50,720 nt of DNA, taken from positions 1 through 50,720 of the forward strand of contig CAYWSE010000024.1 of the NCBI GenBank assembly GCA_964461025.1. Reading direction: 5' to 3'. Made by a program: the position numbers and the translations under genes. Position 1 is the stretch's first letter. Each line of letters starts with the position of its first letter. Below the pieces are notes generated by a model that saw only the letters and a list, made by a program, of their open reading frames with translations, was not told the DNA's origin and ran no database searches. The stretch is from JAHBVL01 sp964461025. GTDB lineage: Bacteria; Chloroflexota; Chloroflexia; Thermomicrobiales; UBA6265. Positions 1 through 7,458 of this stretch are shown here, piece after piece.

Positions 1-470
1 CGCAGGTCAATGCGCAAGGCACGCCTGTCGCCCGCGTGAATGTGATCGACGATGCTGTGCTCATCGAGGAAGGCATCATCGCCGCACAAGTCTTCGTGAC
101 TGGAAATCCCGATTTCGGTTCGATCACCTGGTTTGTGCAGGAAGAGAATGGTCTGTGGATCGTTCAGGACATCGCCAGCGCCGGTGACCCACCGGACGGC
201 CGCACCGACGTGCCGGCCGAAGCCGACGGGATTGTGCAACGCGTGTTCGAAGACGCCGCTGTCGCGTTTGGCGCCGACATTGACCAGCTGACCGTCGTCA
301 GCTTCAAACCAGTCGATTGGTCAGACGCCTCTCTGGGTTGCCCGGAGGAGGACGGCGTCTACGCGCAGGTCGTCACGCCAGGCTATCGCATCGTCGTTTC
401 GAACGGCGTTGACACGCTCACGTACCATACCGACCGCGAGGGCAACTACGTCAATTGCTCAGTCGAGTGA
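1..470 (+). CDS. Partial protein, C-terminal part; function unknown
   Basis: The reading frame is open from the first base, so this is the 3' part of a gene that starts outside the window; a GTG at 36 is in frame but nothing supports it as the start. The visible ~155 residues have two parts. The first is a beta-rich stretch resembling the end of an NTF2-like fold (SITWFVQEENGLWIVQDI). The second is a module with SDASLGCP, YAQVVTPGYRIVV and YHTDREGNYVNC. Modules of this second kind occur at the ends of secreted or lipoprotein-like proteins in Chloroflexota and cyanobacteria and have no known role. The two cysteines, in LGCP and VNC, could form a disulfide outside the cell. No terminator-like hairpin follows the stop. 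Confidence 0.7.
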   Translation, partial: QVNAQGTPVARVNVIDDAVLIEEGIIAAQVFVTGNPDFGSITWFVQEENGLWIVQDIASAGDPPDGRTDVPAEADGIVQRVFEDAAVAFGADIDQLTVVSFKPVDWSDASLGCPEEDGVYAQVVTPGYRIVVSNGVDTLTYHTDREGNYVNCSVE

Positions 471-754
471 GACGCTTCGCCATCTGACAGGCCAAATGAG
501 CAAGGGCTGTGCTGATCGACCCGTGTAAGAGGACGGCTTGTTCGCCTCCTTGCCGGCAGCACCTTTCACGCCGGTCAGAACCTACCCATCGTCTGAAACG
601 ACGACATTGTGAATCGCGCACACTGCAATGCGACTGTGTCACCCAATCGACAGTTTCAGAGTATATTTAAAGGTACGACCAGCAGCCTGCACGGTTGCTG
701 GTTCCGTGCATCCGGGAATCGTGGCGTGCATCCACGGAAGGGTAGGGGAAAGCT
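471..754. other. Intergenic region upstream of the LPNTG protein
   Basis: This stretch has no credible gene. An AT-rich patch around 663-671 could be a -10 element, but no matching -35 lies at the right distance. A purine-rich ribosome binding site for the next gene lies at 736-748. Confidence 0.4.
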
Positions 755-2788
755 GTGCAAGCTCGAAGGTGGCCGGCGTGGCTCATCGCATTCACACTGG
801 TCTTTTCGTTGTTCCTGTCGATCGGCGGCGCAACCGTGTCCGCAGATGACGGGGAAGGGAATGATCAGTCGGTCAACACTGGTGAAGTGAACACCGGCGA
901 CGAAGGCAACACTGGCGGCGACGAAGGCAACACTGGTGGCGACGAAGGCAACACTGGTGGCGACGAAGGCAACACCGGTGGCGACGAAGGCAACACTGGT
1001 GGTGACGAAGGCTCCGGCGGTATCGGTGCCCTGGCATCTGACGAAGAAGTCAACGCGGCGGCCGACGCCAACGTCAACATCTTCTCCAACGTGGACGGCG
1101 CGGTGTTCCAGGTTCGCTACTGGACTCCTCCCAGTTGCGGCAACATCCATGATGGTCCCGAAACGACTGCAGGCGGATCGGCGACGTTTACTATCGATAC
1201 CGCAGGCACGTATTGTTTCGAGCTTGTGAGTCCGCCACCCGGCTACCAGTTGTCCGGCAATAGCGTCGGCCATTTTGCCAACGGGTACATCGTCAAGTCG
1301 TACTCGGAAATCCAGAACGGTTGGAGTGTCACGTTTGAACCCATTCCGACCAGGCAGCTCACCCTCCGCACGCACGATGTGACCAGCGGCTCCGAGGTTC
1401 CCTTCGGCGGTTCAGTCTTCAATATTCTCAGTGCCAGCGGCGGCGCGATCGATCCGAACGTCTTCCCGGGTCTGACCGGCGTGACCATTCCGTCGGGCGG
1501 CAGTGTTGTGCTGACCGTCCCTGCGGCAGGCGTTCAGATCCAGCTCGTCAGCACTCCGACGCACTTTGCGCTTGCGGGCGATAGCATTTTCCACTTCCAG
1601 AACAACAACACAACGTCCGCCACGACAGCCTCGGACTGGACTGTGCTGCTGCAGCAGGTAACGCGAAGCTTCACGCTGCGTTCGCATGATGTGACGTCTG
1701 GCTCGGAGGTTCCGTTCGATGGCGCCGTCTACAACATCCTGGACGCCGCCGGCGCCCCGCTTGCCGGGCTGTCTGGCGTCACCACCAGTGGCGGCAGCGC
1801 GACGTTCACGGTGCCGTACGCGCCGATTCGCCTCCAGCTGGTGACTCCGCCTGCCAACTACGAATTGGCGGGAGACAGCATCTTCCACTTCCAGAACAAC
1901 AACACGACTGATCCGATCGGCACCGGCACCAACGACTGGACCGTGCTTTTCAGGCACCTTGTTGGCGACCTGGAAGTGAGCAAGTGGTACTGCAAAGTGG
2001 CCGATGAGGACGATGTGTCGGTCGACTGGGCGTATCCAACAGGTGACAAGTGCGGTCCAGGACCAGCATCGTTCGATATCTACCTCAATGGATCGTATGT
2101 CGGTACGTACTCGACCGACGCCTACGGCAACCTCCTGGTGGAAGACCTGCTGGTGAGCAACGCGTACACCATCACCGAAACCGGGTCGCAGGTAGGTCAT
2201 CCGTTCAGCATCACCGCTGGCCAGACCACCTACCTGGATGTGACGAACTACGTCTACATCTCCGGTCAGCTGCACGTCACCAAGTACTTCTGCCCGGCGA
2301 AGAAAGCATCGACTGACATCTCGGTCGACTATCCGGTTTCACCAAACAGCGAGCAAGGCCGACCTGATCCCAGCAAGAAGTGCTGGCTCGGCAACGCGGA
2401 GTTCGAGGTCTATCTCTACGGTGAAGGCGACCCGATCGAGTTCCATACCGGCAAGGATGGATCAGCCTGGCTGACTCTGCCGATCACGAACAGCACACTC
2501 GGGCAGCATGTTCTCGTGGAAGTCGAAACGGGCGAATATGTCTACTTCGACATCTACGAAGATGAAACCACTGAAGCCACAGTGGTGAATTACTACAAGA
2601 AGGACAAGCCGCACAAACCAGGCAAGCCGAGCAAGCCGGGATCGGCTGACGGTACGACGGATGTCGACACCCTGCCAAACACGGGTACGGGATCGACGGA
2701 CAACAGCAATGCGCTGTTCTTCGCCACCGGATCGATGATTCTCTTCGGTCTTGGCGCGGCAACGATGCGACGGCGCTGGCTGCAGTAA
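755..2788 (+). CDS. Sortase-anchored (LPNTG) surface protein with SpaA-like and repeat domains
   Basis: The 677-residue protein is exported and probably attached to the cell wall. Residues 1-30 form a signal peptide (positive MQARR, then a hydrophobic core ending VSADD). A low-complexity linker of five GNTGGDE repeats follows at about 51-85. Next come three related ~100-residue beta modules; the second and third (DNA about 1354-1665 and 1669-1961) share LR-HDVTSGSEVPF and LAGDSIFHFQNNNTT. Two prealbumin-like SpaA/Cna-B-type domains follow (LEVSKWYCKV, LHVTKYFCPA). The C-terminus is a full sortase signal: LPNTG at 640-644, a hydrophobic helix and RRRWLQ. I chose the GTG start because a GGAAGGGTAGGGG-type binding site sits 6-7 bases upstream. 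The domain order resembles Gram-positive adhesins and pilins. The adhesion role is inference, and no sortase gene is in the window. Confidence 0.85.
   Translation: MQARRWPAWLIAFTLVFSLFLSIGGATVSADDGEGNDQSVNTGEVNTGDEGNTGGDEGNTGGDEGNTGGDEGNTGGDEGNTGGDEGSGGIGALASDEEVNAAADANVNIFSNVDGAVFQVRYWTPPSCGNIHDGPETTAGGSATFTIDTAGTYCFELVSPPPGYQLSGNSVGHFANGYIVKSYSEIQNGWSVTFEPIPTRQLTLRTHDVTSGSEVPFGGSVFNILSASGGAIDPNVFPGLTGVTIPSGGSVVLTVPAAGVQIQLVSTPTHFALAGDSIFHFQNNNTTSATTASDWTVLLQQVTRSFTLRSHDVTSGSEVPFDGAVYNILDAAGAPLAGLSGVTTSGGSATFTVPYAPIRLQLVTPPANYELAGDSIFHFQNNNTTDPIGTGTNDWTVLFRHLVGDLEVSKWYCKVADEDDVSVDWAYPTGDKCGPGPASFDIYLNGSYVGTYSTDAYGNLLVEDLLVSNAYTITETGSQVGHPFSITAGQTTYLDVTNYVYISGQLHVTKYFCPAKKASTDISVDYPVSPNSEQGRPDPSKKCWLGNAEFEVYLYGEGDPIEFHTGKDGSAWLTLPITNSTLGQHVLVEVETGEYVYFDIYEDETTEATVVNYYKKDKPHKPGKPSKPGSADGTTDVDTLPNTGTGSTDNSNALFFATGSMILFGLGAATMRRRWLQ
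905..1009 (+). repeat. Five 21-bp in-frame tandem repeats (GNTGGDE)
   Basis: Five copies of a 21-bp unit encode GNTGGDE directly after the signal peptide of the LPNTG protein. The copies differ only at silent positions, such as ACT/ACC and GGC/GGT. Copy number could vary by slippage and change the length of the flexible stalk. Confidence 0.9.
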
Positions 2789-2817
2789 GCGGCACGCCCA
2801 CATCACAAAGCTGAAAG

Positions 2818-2848
2818 AAACCGGGGGAGCGATCTGCTCCCCCGGTTT
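2818..2848. terminator. Bidirectional rho-independent terminator
   Basis: A perfect 13-bp stem (2818-2830 with 2836-2848) has the loop GATCT and a GC-rich core. It is followed by T-rich sequence on both strands: GTTGTTGG on plus and CTTTC on minus. It sits between the convergent LPNTG gene and the EthD gene and can serve both. Confidence 0.9.
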
Positions 2849-2926
2849 GTTGTTGGTTGATCGTTCGTGGTTGATGGCTGATGGCACATGTGGCCAGTTC
2901 CGCCATCTACTATCTACTACATCCCG

Positions 2927-3586
2927 TCAGCCCGGCCGTGGAATGATCACGTGCTCCTTGACCTGCCAGAAGGTGCCGTCGGTGCGGGCGTAATTCGCGA
3001 CGTCGGCCCAGGCGGCTTTGACTTCCGGCGTGTCGCGTGACGCCTCGAAATCCTCCTGCGTGGCGTACCACTGCTGGACGAACGCCTCGGATACCAGTTC
3101 GCCCTGCAGCTTCCGAACGACCTCGTTGACGATATACCCCTTCAACCCCGGCGCCTTTGACGAAATCGGCGCGTGTACATCCATCCAGTAGGCGAAGAAC
3201 TCCTCGGTGGTGAAGTCATCCCGTTTGTAGGCCGTGCCCATCGTTTTCACATACCCCGGTTCCGTGGGCGGTGGGATGATGACATGTTCCTTGACCAACC
3301 AGAACGTCCCGTCGGTGCGGGCATACTTGCCGACATCTTCCCACGCCGCCGCCAGTTCTGGTGTGCCCTGCGTGGCGTTGAAGGCGTCTTCGTCGTCATA
3401 CCACTGCTCAACAAACGCCTCGGTCACCATCTCGCCCATCAGGCGGCGCATAACTTCATTGACCACATAGCCACGCACACCGGGCACCTGACGTGAAATC
3501 GGCGCGTGTACATCGAGCCAGTACTGAAAGAACTCCTCCGTCGTGAAATCGTCTCGCTTATACGCAGTACCCATGAGCTTGATCAT
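2927..3586 (-). CDS. Tandem EthD-domain protein
   Basis: The 219-residue protein is two EthD (dimeric alpha/beta barrel) domains in a row. Both halves carry nearly the same sequence: MGTAYKRDDFTTEEFF near residues 5 and 116, then the paired motifs DVHAPIS, GY-VNEV, EAFV-QWY and YARTDGTFW-VKEHVIIP. Single-domain EthD proteins normally dimerise through this fold, so here one chain may form a complete barrel. The family is linked to degradation of ethers and other organic compounds but has no assigned reaction. The ATG start has a good GGAG site 7 bases upstream. It is the last gene of the peptide transporter operon, 41 bp after the hydrolase, and ends at a strong terminator. Confidence 0.88.
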   Translation of the reverse strand: MIKLMGTAYKRDDFTTEEFFQYWLDVHAPISRQVPGVRGYVVNEVMRRLMGEMVTEAFVEQWYDDEDAFNATQGTPELAAAWEDVGKYARTDGTFWLVKEHVIIPPPTEPGYVKTMGTAYKRDDFTTEEFFAYWMDVHAPISSKAPGLKGYIVNEVVRKLQGELVSEAFVQQWYATQEDFEASRDTPEVKAAWADVANYARTDGTFWQVKEHVIIPRPG

Positions 3587-3627
3587 CGTGTTCTCCCCTT
3601 CTCTGCAATATGCACGAATTCGATCAA

Positions 3628-4287
3628 TCAGGTGTTCTGTGAGAGCTGCTCTCTCAACATGCGGGCCAACATCCGTTGTTCGGCAAGAAACACGACGATC
3701 CGCTCAATCAGTTGACTGCTGTAAGCGCCCGCCAACAGATCGGTTCCCTGTTGTGCGGTCGGCAACGAAACGAGCATCGCCCAGCCGATCGAGCGGTTCC
3801 GCGCCTGACGAACGGTTGAAACGCGCGTTTCGTCGCGGCTGCCGACCGCGAAGAGCTTGGGCTCTCCCTTGCCACGCAGCTGGCGGGCATTCTCTTCGGA
3901 GAGCTCCGGGGTCAACAACACGAGCGCATCCACCGACCGCTCTCCCGACTTCTCCAGCAATTGCCTGGCGGTCTGACCGGCCCCGGCCAGCGCAATCCAA
4001 TCCGCGCCGTGACCGTTCGCGTGGTCCAGCAGACGATCGAGATCGCTTCCCAGCCGGTCGGCATCTGGTTCACCCTCCGATGCGCCGTGCCCAGGCAGGT
4101 CGAATGTCAACAGCGTGCGTTCGGGGGTCATGATCGCCGGCAACAACGGCCGCCAGTCATCGAGATCGCGATCGTCACCCTGATCGTGCAGCAGGATGAC
4201 CCAGTCGGGTCCGTCGCCCCACTGGAGCCCGCGCACGATCGTCTCGTCGCCCAGCGTGACCTCGACTGGTTGGGCGTTCACACTCAT
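3628..4287 (-). CDS. Alpha/beta-hydrolase-fold protein lacking the nucleophile
   Basis: The 219-residue protein starts MSVNAQPVEV; its ATG overlaps the stop of the upstream ATPase gene as ATGA, and GAGGGCGAG precedes it. The fold is recognisable: HDQGDD is the oxyanion-loop region (about 37-42), followed by LLTFDLPGHGASEGE. The nucleophile elbow, normally G-x-S-x-G, reads LAGAGQTA near residue 102, so the Ser is missing. A conserved C-terminal His is also not obvious. It may be a non-catalytic member or act in another way, for example in binding a ligand of the transporter. An in-frame extension 35 codons upstream would lie inside the ATPase gene and is unlikely. Confidence 0.75.
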   Translation of the reverse strand: MSVNAQPVEVTLGDETIVRGLQWGDGPDWVILLHDQGDDRDLDDWRPLLPAIMTPERTLLTFDLPGHGASEGEPDADRLGSDLDRLLDHANGHGADWIALAGAGQTARQLLEKSGERSVDALVLLTPELSEENARQLRGKGEPKLFAVGSRDETRVSTVRQARNRSIGWAMLVSLPTAQQGTDLLAGAYSSQLIERIVVFLAEQRMLARMLREQLSQNT

Positions 4288-5243
4288 CTCGCCCTCAACT
4301 GGATGCGATCCCAGGCGTCCTGATTGAAACACGCGACGAGATGGCCGGGATGGCCCGCGACTGGCTGCATCGCCCATCCTTCGTCCAGGCAACCACCGAT
4401 GGCAGCGAGCGAGTCGTCGAAACTCGTCATCTGAATCGCTTCTTCATCGCCGACGATCAACGGCGGCACCGCCGAGAGCAGCGCCTGCGTGTAGGGGTGC
4501 ACGGGCGTCATGAAGACCTGGTCGGCAGGACCGATCTCGACGAGTTTGCCGAGAAACATGACGGCAATGCGATCGGCCATATGCCGCACCACGCTCATGT
4601 CGTGACTGATGAACAGGTAGGTGAGACCAAGCCGGTCCTGCAGATCGCGCATCAGGTTGAGAATCTGGCTCTGCATCGACACGTCGAGCGCGCTGACCGG
4701 TTCGTCCGCGACGATGAAGACCGGATCGACCGCCAGCGCCCGGGCGATGCTCAATCGCTGCCGTTGCCCACCCGAAAACTCATGCGGAAAGCGCAACGCC
4801 GCATCCGCCGGCAAGTTGACCAGATCGAGCAGCTCTGCGATCCGTGCCTTGCGTTCCGCTTTCGACCGGCTGATTTCCGACATCCCCTCCGCGACGATTG
4901 CTTCACCTTTCATGCGCGGATCGAGCGATTCGAAGGGATCCTGAAAAATGATCTGCGCCTTGCGCCGAAACTCCCGCATATCGCCCTTGCCCGCCGCCAG
5001 CACATCGCCGCCGTCGAAGTGCACCGAACCGGAGGTTGGCTCGATCAGACGCAGGATCAACCGAGCCAGCGTCGACTTACCTGAGCCTGACTCACCAACC
5101 AGCGCCAGCGTTTCGCCTCGCTGGATGTCGAGACTGACCCGATCGACCGCGTTGACGAACCGGGTCGGCCGCCCGAAGAAATCGGTGGCGACCGGGAACT
5201 GCTTGGTCAGTTCCTGGATGGTCAGCAAGGCGTCAGTCTGCAT
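4284..5243 (-). CDS. dppF: Dipeptide/oligopeptide ABC transporter ATP-binding protein (OppF/DppF type)
   Basis: The 319-residue nucleotide-binding subunit of a peptide/nickel-family importer acts on the inner face of the membrane. It has Walker A GESGSGKST (about 47-55), a Q-loop IFQDPFESLDPR, the signature FSGGQRQRLSIARAL, Walker B VFIVADEPVSALDVS and the H-loop YLFISHDMSVV. The family C-terminal motif VHPYTQALLSAVPP is present. I chose the ATG at 5243 (MQTDALLT), which overlaps the end of the DppD gene by 11 bp; ten further codons upstream are possible. FFGRP-type sequence between the N-terminal strand and Walker A is usual for the F subunit. The last ~30 residues (GGCLDEGWAMQPV onward) follow no family pattern that I recognise. 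Confidence 0.93.
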   Translation of the reverse strand: MQTDALLTIQELTKQFPVATDFFGRPTRFVNAVDRVSLDIQRGETLALVGESGSGKSTLARLILRLIEPTSGSVHFDGGDVLAAGKGDMREFRRKAQIIFQDPFESLDPRMKGEAIVAEGMSEISRSKAERKARIAELLDLVNLPADAALRFPHEFSGGQRQRLSIARALAVDPVFIVADEPVSALDVSMQSQILNLMRDLQDRLGLTYLFISHDMSVVRHMADRIAVMFLGKLVEIGPADQVFMTPVHPYTQALLSAVPPLIVGDEEAIQMTSFDDSLAAIGGCLDEGWAMQPVAGHPGHLVACFNQDAWDRIQLRAR

Positions 5244-6252
5244 AGGGCGTCGGGTTGTAGCACCGCAGCGCATGCATCGGCGCGGTTTCGGTCAATTCCG
5301 GGTGTGACTGCGTACAGATGTCGATCCGGTTGGCGCAACGCGCCGCAAAGCGGCAGGCAGTCGGCATTGCCCGCAACTCGGGAACACGTCCCGGAATGAC
5401 GTAGAGGCGATCCTGTCGCGACGTCAGATAGGGCATGCTGCGCAACAGTCCCTGTGTGTATGGGTGTTGCGGATCGGCAAAGATTTGCTGAACCGGACCG
5501 ATCTCGACGATCTCCCCTGCGTACATCACCGCCACGCGATCGGCAACCTGGTGCACGACGCCGAGGTTGTGCGTGATCAGCAACACGCTCAGTCCCATCT
5601 CCCGGCGCAGATCGGCGATCAAATCGAGAATCTGGGCCTGAATTGTCACGTCGAGCGCGGTCGTCGGTTCGTCTGCAATAAGAAGCTGCGGGTTCATCAC
5701 CAGCGCCAGGGCCAGCATCACCCGTTGCCGCATGCCGCCGGAAAACTGATGCGGATAGCTGTCGAGACGCGATGCGGCATTGGTGATGCCGAGGCGGTCG
5801 AGCATGGCGATGGCCCGTTGCTCCGATTCATCTTTCGACACCTTCGCATGCGCGTGGATGACTTCGGTGATCTGCGAGCCAATCGTGAACGAGGGATCGA
5901 GAGCGGTCATCGGCTCCTGGAAAACCATCGAAATTCGGTTGCCCCGAATCCTGCGCATCTCCCCGTCGCTCAGCCGGGTCAGATCCGTGCCGTCGAACTC
6001 GATGCTGCCGTGCGTGATCGCGGCGTTGACTGGAATGAGCCGGAGGATCGAGAGCGCGGTCATCGACTTCCCGCAGCCGCTCTCCCCAACCACGCCGAAA
6101 ATCTCGCCCTTCCCGACATCGAACGACACGTGATCGACGGCATGCAAGTCCTGCTTGCGACCCTTGATCGATGTGACCAGATCGCGCACCTCGAGCAGCG
6201 GCGCCGAATCGCCGGCGGGCGCATTGGATATGGCCGTGGTGGTGGCCGTCAT
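5233..6252 (-). CDS. dppD: Dipeptide/oligopeptide ABC transporter ATP-binding protein (OppD/DppD type)
   Basis: This is the second ATPase subunit of the importer (339 residues). It has Walker A GESGCGKSMTA, Q-loop VFQEPMTALDPS, signature FSGGMRQRVMLALAL, Walker B LLIADEPTTALDVT and H-loop LLITHNLGVV. The C-terminal peptide-transporter extension carries HPYTQGLLRSMP and a cysteine motif CRFAARCANRIDIC; this motif is typical of the D subunit and can bind an iron-sulfur cluster in relatives. I chose the ATG at 6252 with GGGTGGCGG upstream; a TTG at 6267 is the alternative. It is separated from the permease gene by 165 bp holding a 101-bp repeat element, the only wide gap between the permease and ATPase genes. 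Confidence 0.93.
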   Translation of the reverse strand: MTATTTAISNAPAGDSAPLLEVRDLVTSIKGRKQDLHAVDHVSFDVGKGEIFGVVGESGCGKSMTALSILRLIPVNAAITHGSIEFDGTDLTRLSDGEMRRIRGNRISMVFQEPMTALDPSFTIGSQITEVIHAHAKVSKDESEQRAIAMLDRLGITNAASRLDSYPHQFSGGMRQRVMLALALVMNPQLLIADEPTTALDVTIQAQILDLIADLRREMGLSVLLITHNLGVVHQVADRVAVMYAGEIVEIGPVQQIFADPQHPYTQGLLRSMPYLTSRQDRLYVIPGRVPELRAMPTACRFAARCANRIDICTQSHPELTETAPMHALRCYNPTPYAD

Positions 6253-6275
6253 AGATCCGCCACCCAACGCACGTT

Positions 6276-6376
6276 GTCATTCTGAGCGGAGCGAAGAATC
6301 TCTCGTTCGGGGTTCAGACGGCGCTCCGGGACGCTTACCGCTGCGGCGGAAGATCCTTCACTTCGTTCAGGATGAC
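6276..6376. repeat. 101-bp terminal-inverted-repeat element, copy 1
   Basis: The element begins GTCATTCTGAGCG and ends with the imperfect complement TTCGTTCAGGATGAC; the ~25-base arms differ at about six positions. A second copy of exactly the same length lies at 27276-27376. It has no coding capacity and resembles MITE-like elements. Here it fills the gap between the dppC and dppD genes. Confidence 0.85.
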
Positions 6377-6417
6377 GAATACTTGTTTCGGCACAATAAC
6401 GTGAACTCGCGCTCATT

Positions 6418-7458
6418 TCACCACCGCCTCAGGTGCGGATCGAAGATATCCCGCAACCCGTCGCCGAGCGTGTTCAGACCCAGCACGATCAGCGCGATCG
6501 TCACGCCCGGTAGAATCGCCACCCAGGGATTGACATAGAGGAAGTTGCGGCCCTCCGAAATCATCTGGCCCAGACTCGGGGTCGGCGGTTGCGCGCCCAA
6601 TCCCAGAAATGAAAGTCCCGTTTCGACCAGAATCGCCGCGCCGGCGCTGAGCGAGACTTGCACGAAGATCGGCGCCNNNNNNNNNNTCGGGGTCGGCGGT
6701 TGCGCGCCCAGTCCGATAAAGGCCAGTCCCGCCTCCGCAATGACCGTCACCGCGATGTAGTACGACGCCATCACAAGCGTTGTACCCAGCATGTTTGGTA
6801 TCAGGTGCCGGAGAATGATCTTCCACGACGGCACCCCCAGCGCCCGCGCCGCTTCGACGAACGCCCGCTCTTTCAGTGAAATCACCTGTGCCCGCACGAT
6901 ACGCGCGAATCCTGCCCAGTTGACCAGACTGATCGCCAGAATCACCGCGGTCAGCCCCGGCTTCAACATCCCGACCAGAATCACGGCGACGAGGATCACC
7001 GGGAATCCCCAGACGAGGTCGATGACTGCTGAAATCAGGCGGTCGATGATGCCGCCCTTGTACCCGGCGATTGCTCCCAGAATCATGCCGAAGAACATCG
7101 AGATGATCGTCACCGCGACGCCGGTGAAGAGCGAAACAGCGGTGCCGGCGGCAATCCGCCACATCATGTCGCGACCGAATTGATCGGTGCCAAGCGGAAA
7201 TCCGGGCGAGAGGGGTTTGAGTAGCGTCTCCCGCAAGCGCTGGTCGATGTACAGATCGTTCCAGCCCGGCACATACATGATCGCCGCGCCAATGCAGGCG
7301 ACGATCAGAAAGAAGAGCGTCAGGATGGCGCCAAGCACCGCCAGCTTGTTCGCCAGGAAGGGCGCGAGCCGGTCGCCCCAGGTGCGGGCGGGCGCGGTAG
7401 TCACCGTTGCTTCCGGCGGAAGCTGTGGGCTGATCGTGGCCAGTTCGCCGGCAGACAT
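6418..7458 (-). CDS. dppC: Dipeptide/oligopeptide ABC permease (DppC type), broken by an assembly gap
   Basis: This inner-membrane permease starts at 7458, where the dppB stop and its ATG share one base (TGATG). It has an N-terminal cytoplasmic stretch, a first membrane helix, a ~70-residue periplasmic part with PLGTDQFGRDM, and the permease core with FVEAARALGVPSWKIILRHLIPN. It is interrupted by ten Ns at 6677-6686. The two sides of the gap both encode the same family segment: VIAEAGLAFIGLGAQPPTP and ILVETGLSFLGLGAQPPTP. A 24-base identical stretch occurs at 6576-6599 and 6687-6710. Removing the 111 bp between these would give 309 residues, the usual size. The gene as written is therefore probably a chimera or scaffolding error, not a real duplication. 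Confidence 0.8.
   Translation of the reverse strand: MSAGELATISPQLPPEATVTTAPARTWGDRLAPFLANKLAVLGAILTLFFLIVACIGAAIMYVPGWNDLYIDQRLRETLLKPLSPGFPLGTDQFGRDMMWRIAAGTAVSLFTGVAVTIISMFFGMILGAIAGYKGGIIDRLISAVIDLVWGFPVILVAVILVGMLKPGLTAVILAISLVNWAGFARIVRAQVISLKERAFVEAARALGVPSWKIILRHLIPNMLGTTLVMASYYIAVTVIAEAGLAFIGLGAQPPTPXXXXAPIFVQVSLSAGAAILVETGLSFLGLGAQPPTPSLGQMISEGRNFLYVNPWVAILPGVTIALIVLGLNTLGDGLRDIFDPHLRRW
6677..6686. other. Assembly gap (10 N) inside dppC
   Basis: Ten Ns of fixed length join two contig ends. The right contig begins with the same 24 bases that occur at 6576-6599, which suggests an unresolved overlap or paralogue join. Confidence 0.95.

Noticed and set aside
663..671. Promoter -10 box of the LPNTG gene
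   Set aside because: An AT-rich patch only; no -35 at the proper distance, so not listed as a promoter.
656..1375. 239-residue minus-strand frame opposite the LPNTG gene
   Set aside because: Its repeats (FVATSVA) are the reverse translation of the GNTGGDE units; a shadow of the real gene.
1412..2275. 287-residue minus-strand frame
   Set aside because: Opposite to the conserved beta modules, rich in Arg/His/Val, no family features or binding site.
4288..4392. N-terminal extension of the hydrolase at 3628
   Set aside because: It lies inside the ATPase gene; the ATGA overlap start has a good binding site.
6576..6710. True internal duplication in DppC
   Set aside because: It coincides with the N gap and a 24-base exact repeat at the contig end; an assembly cause is more likely.
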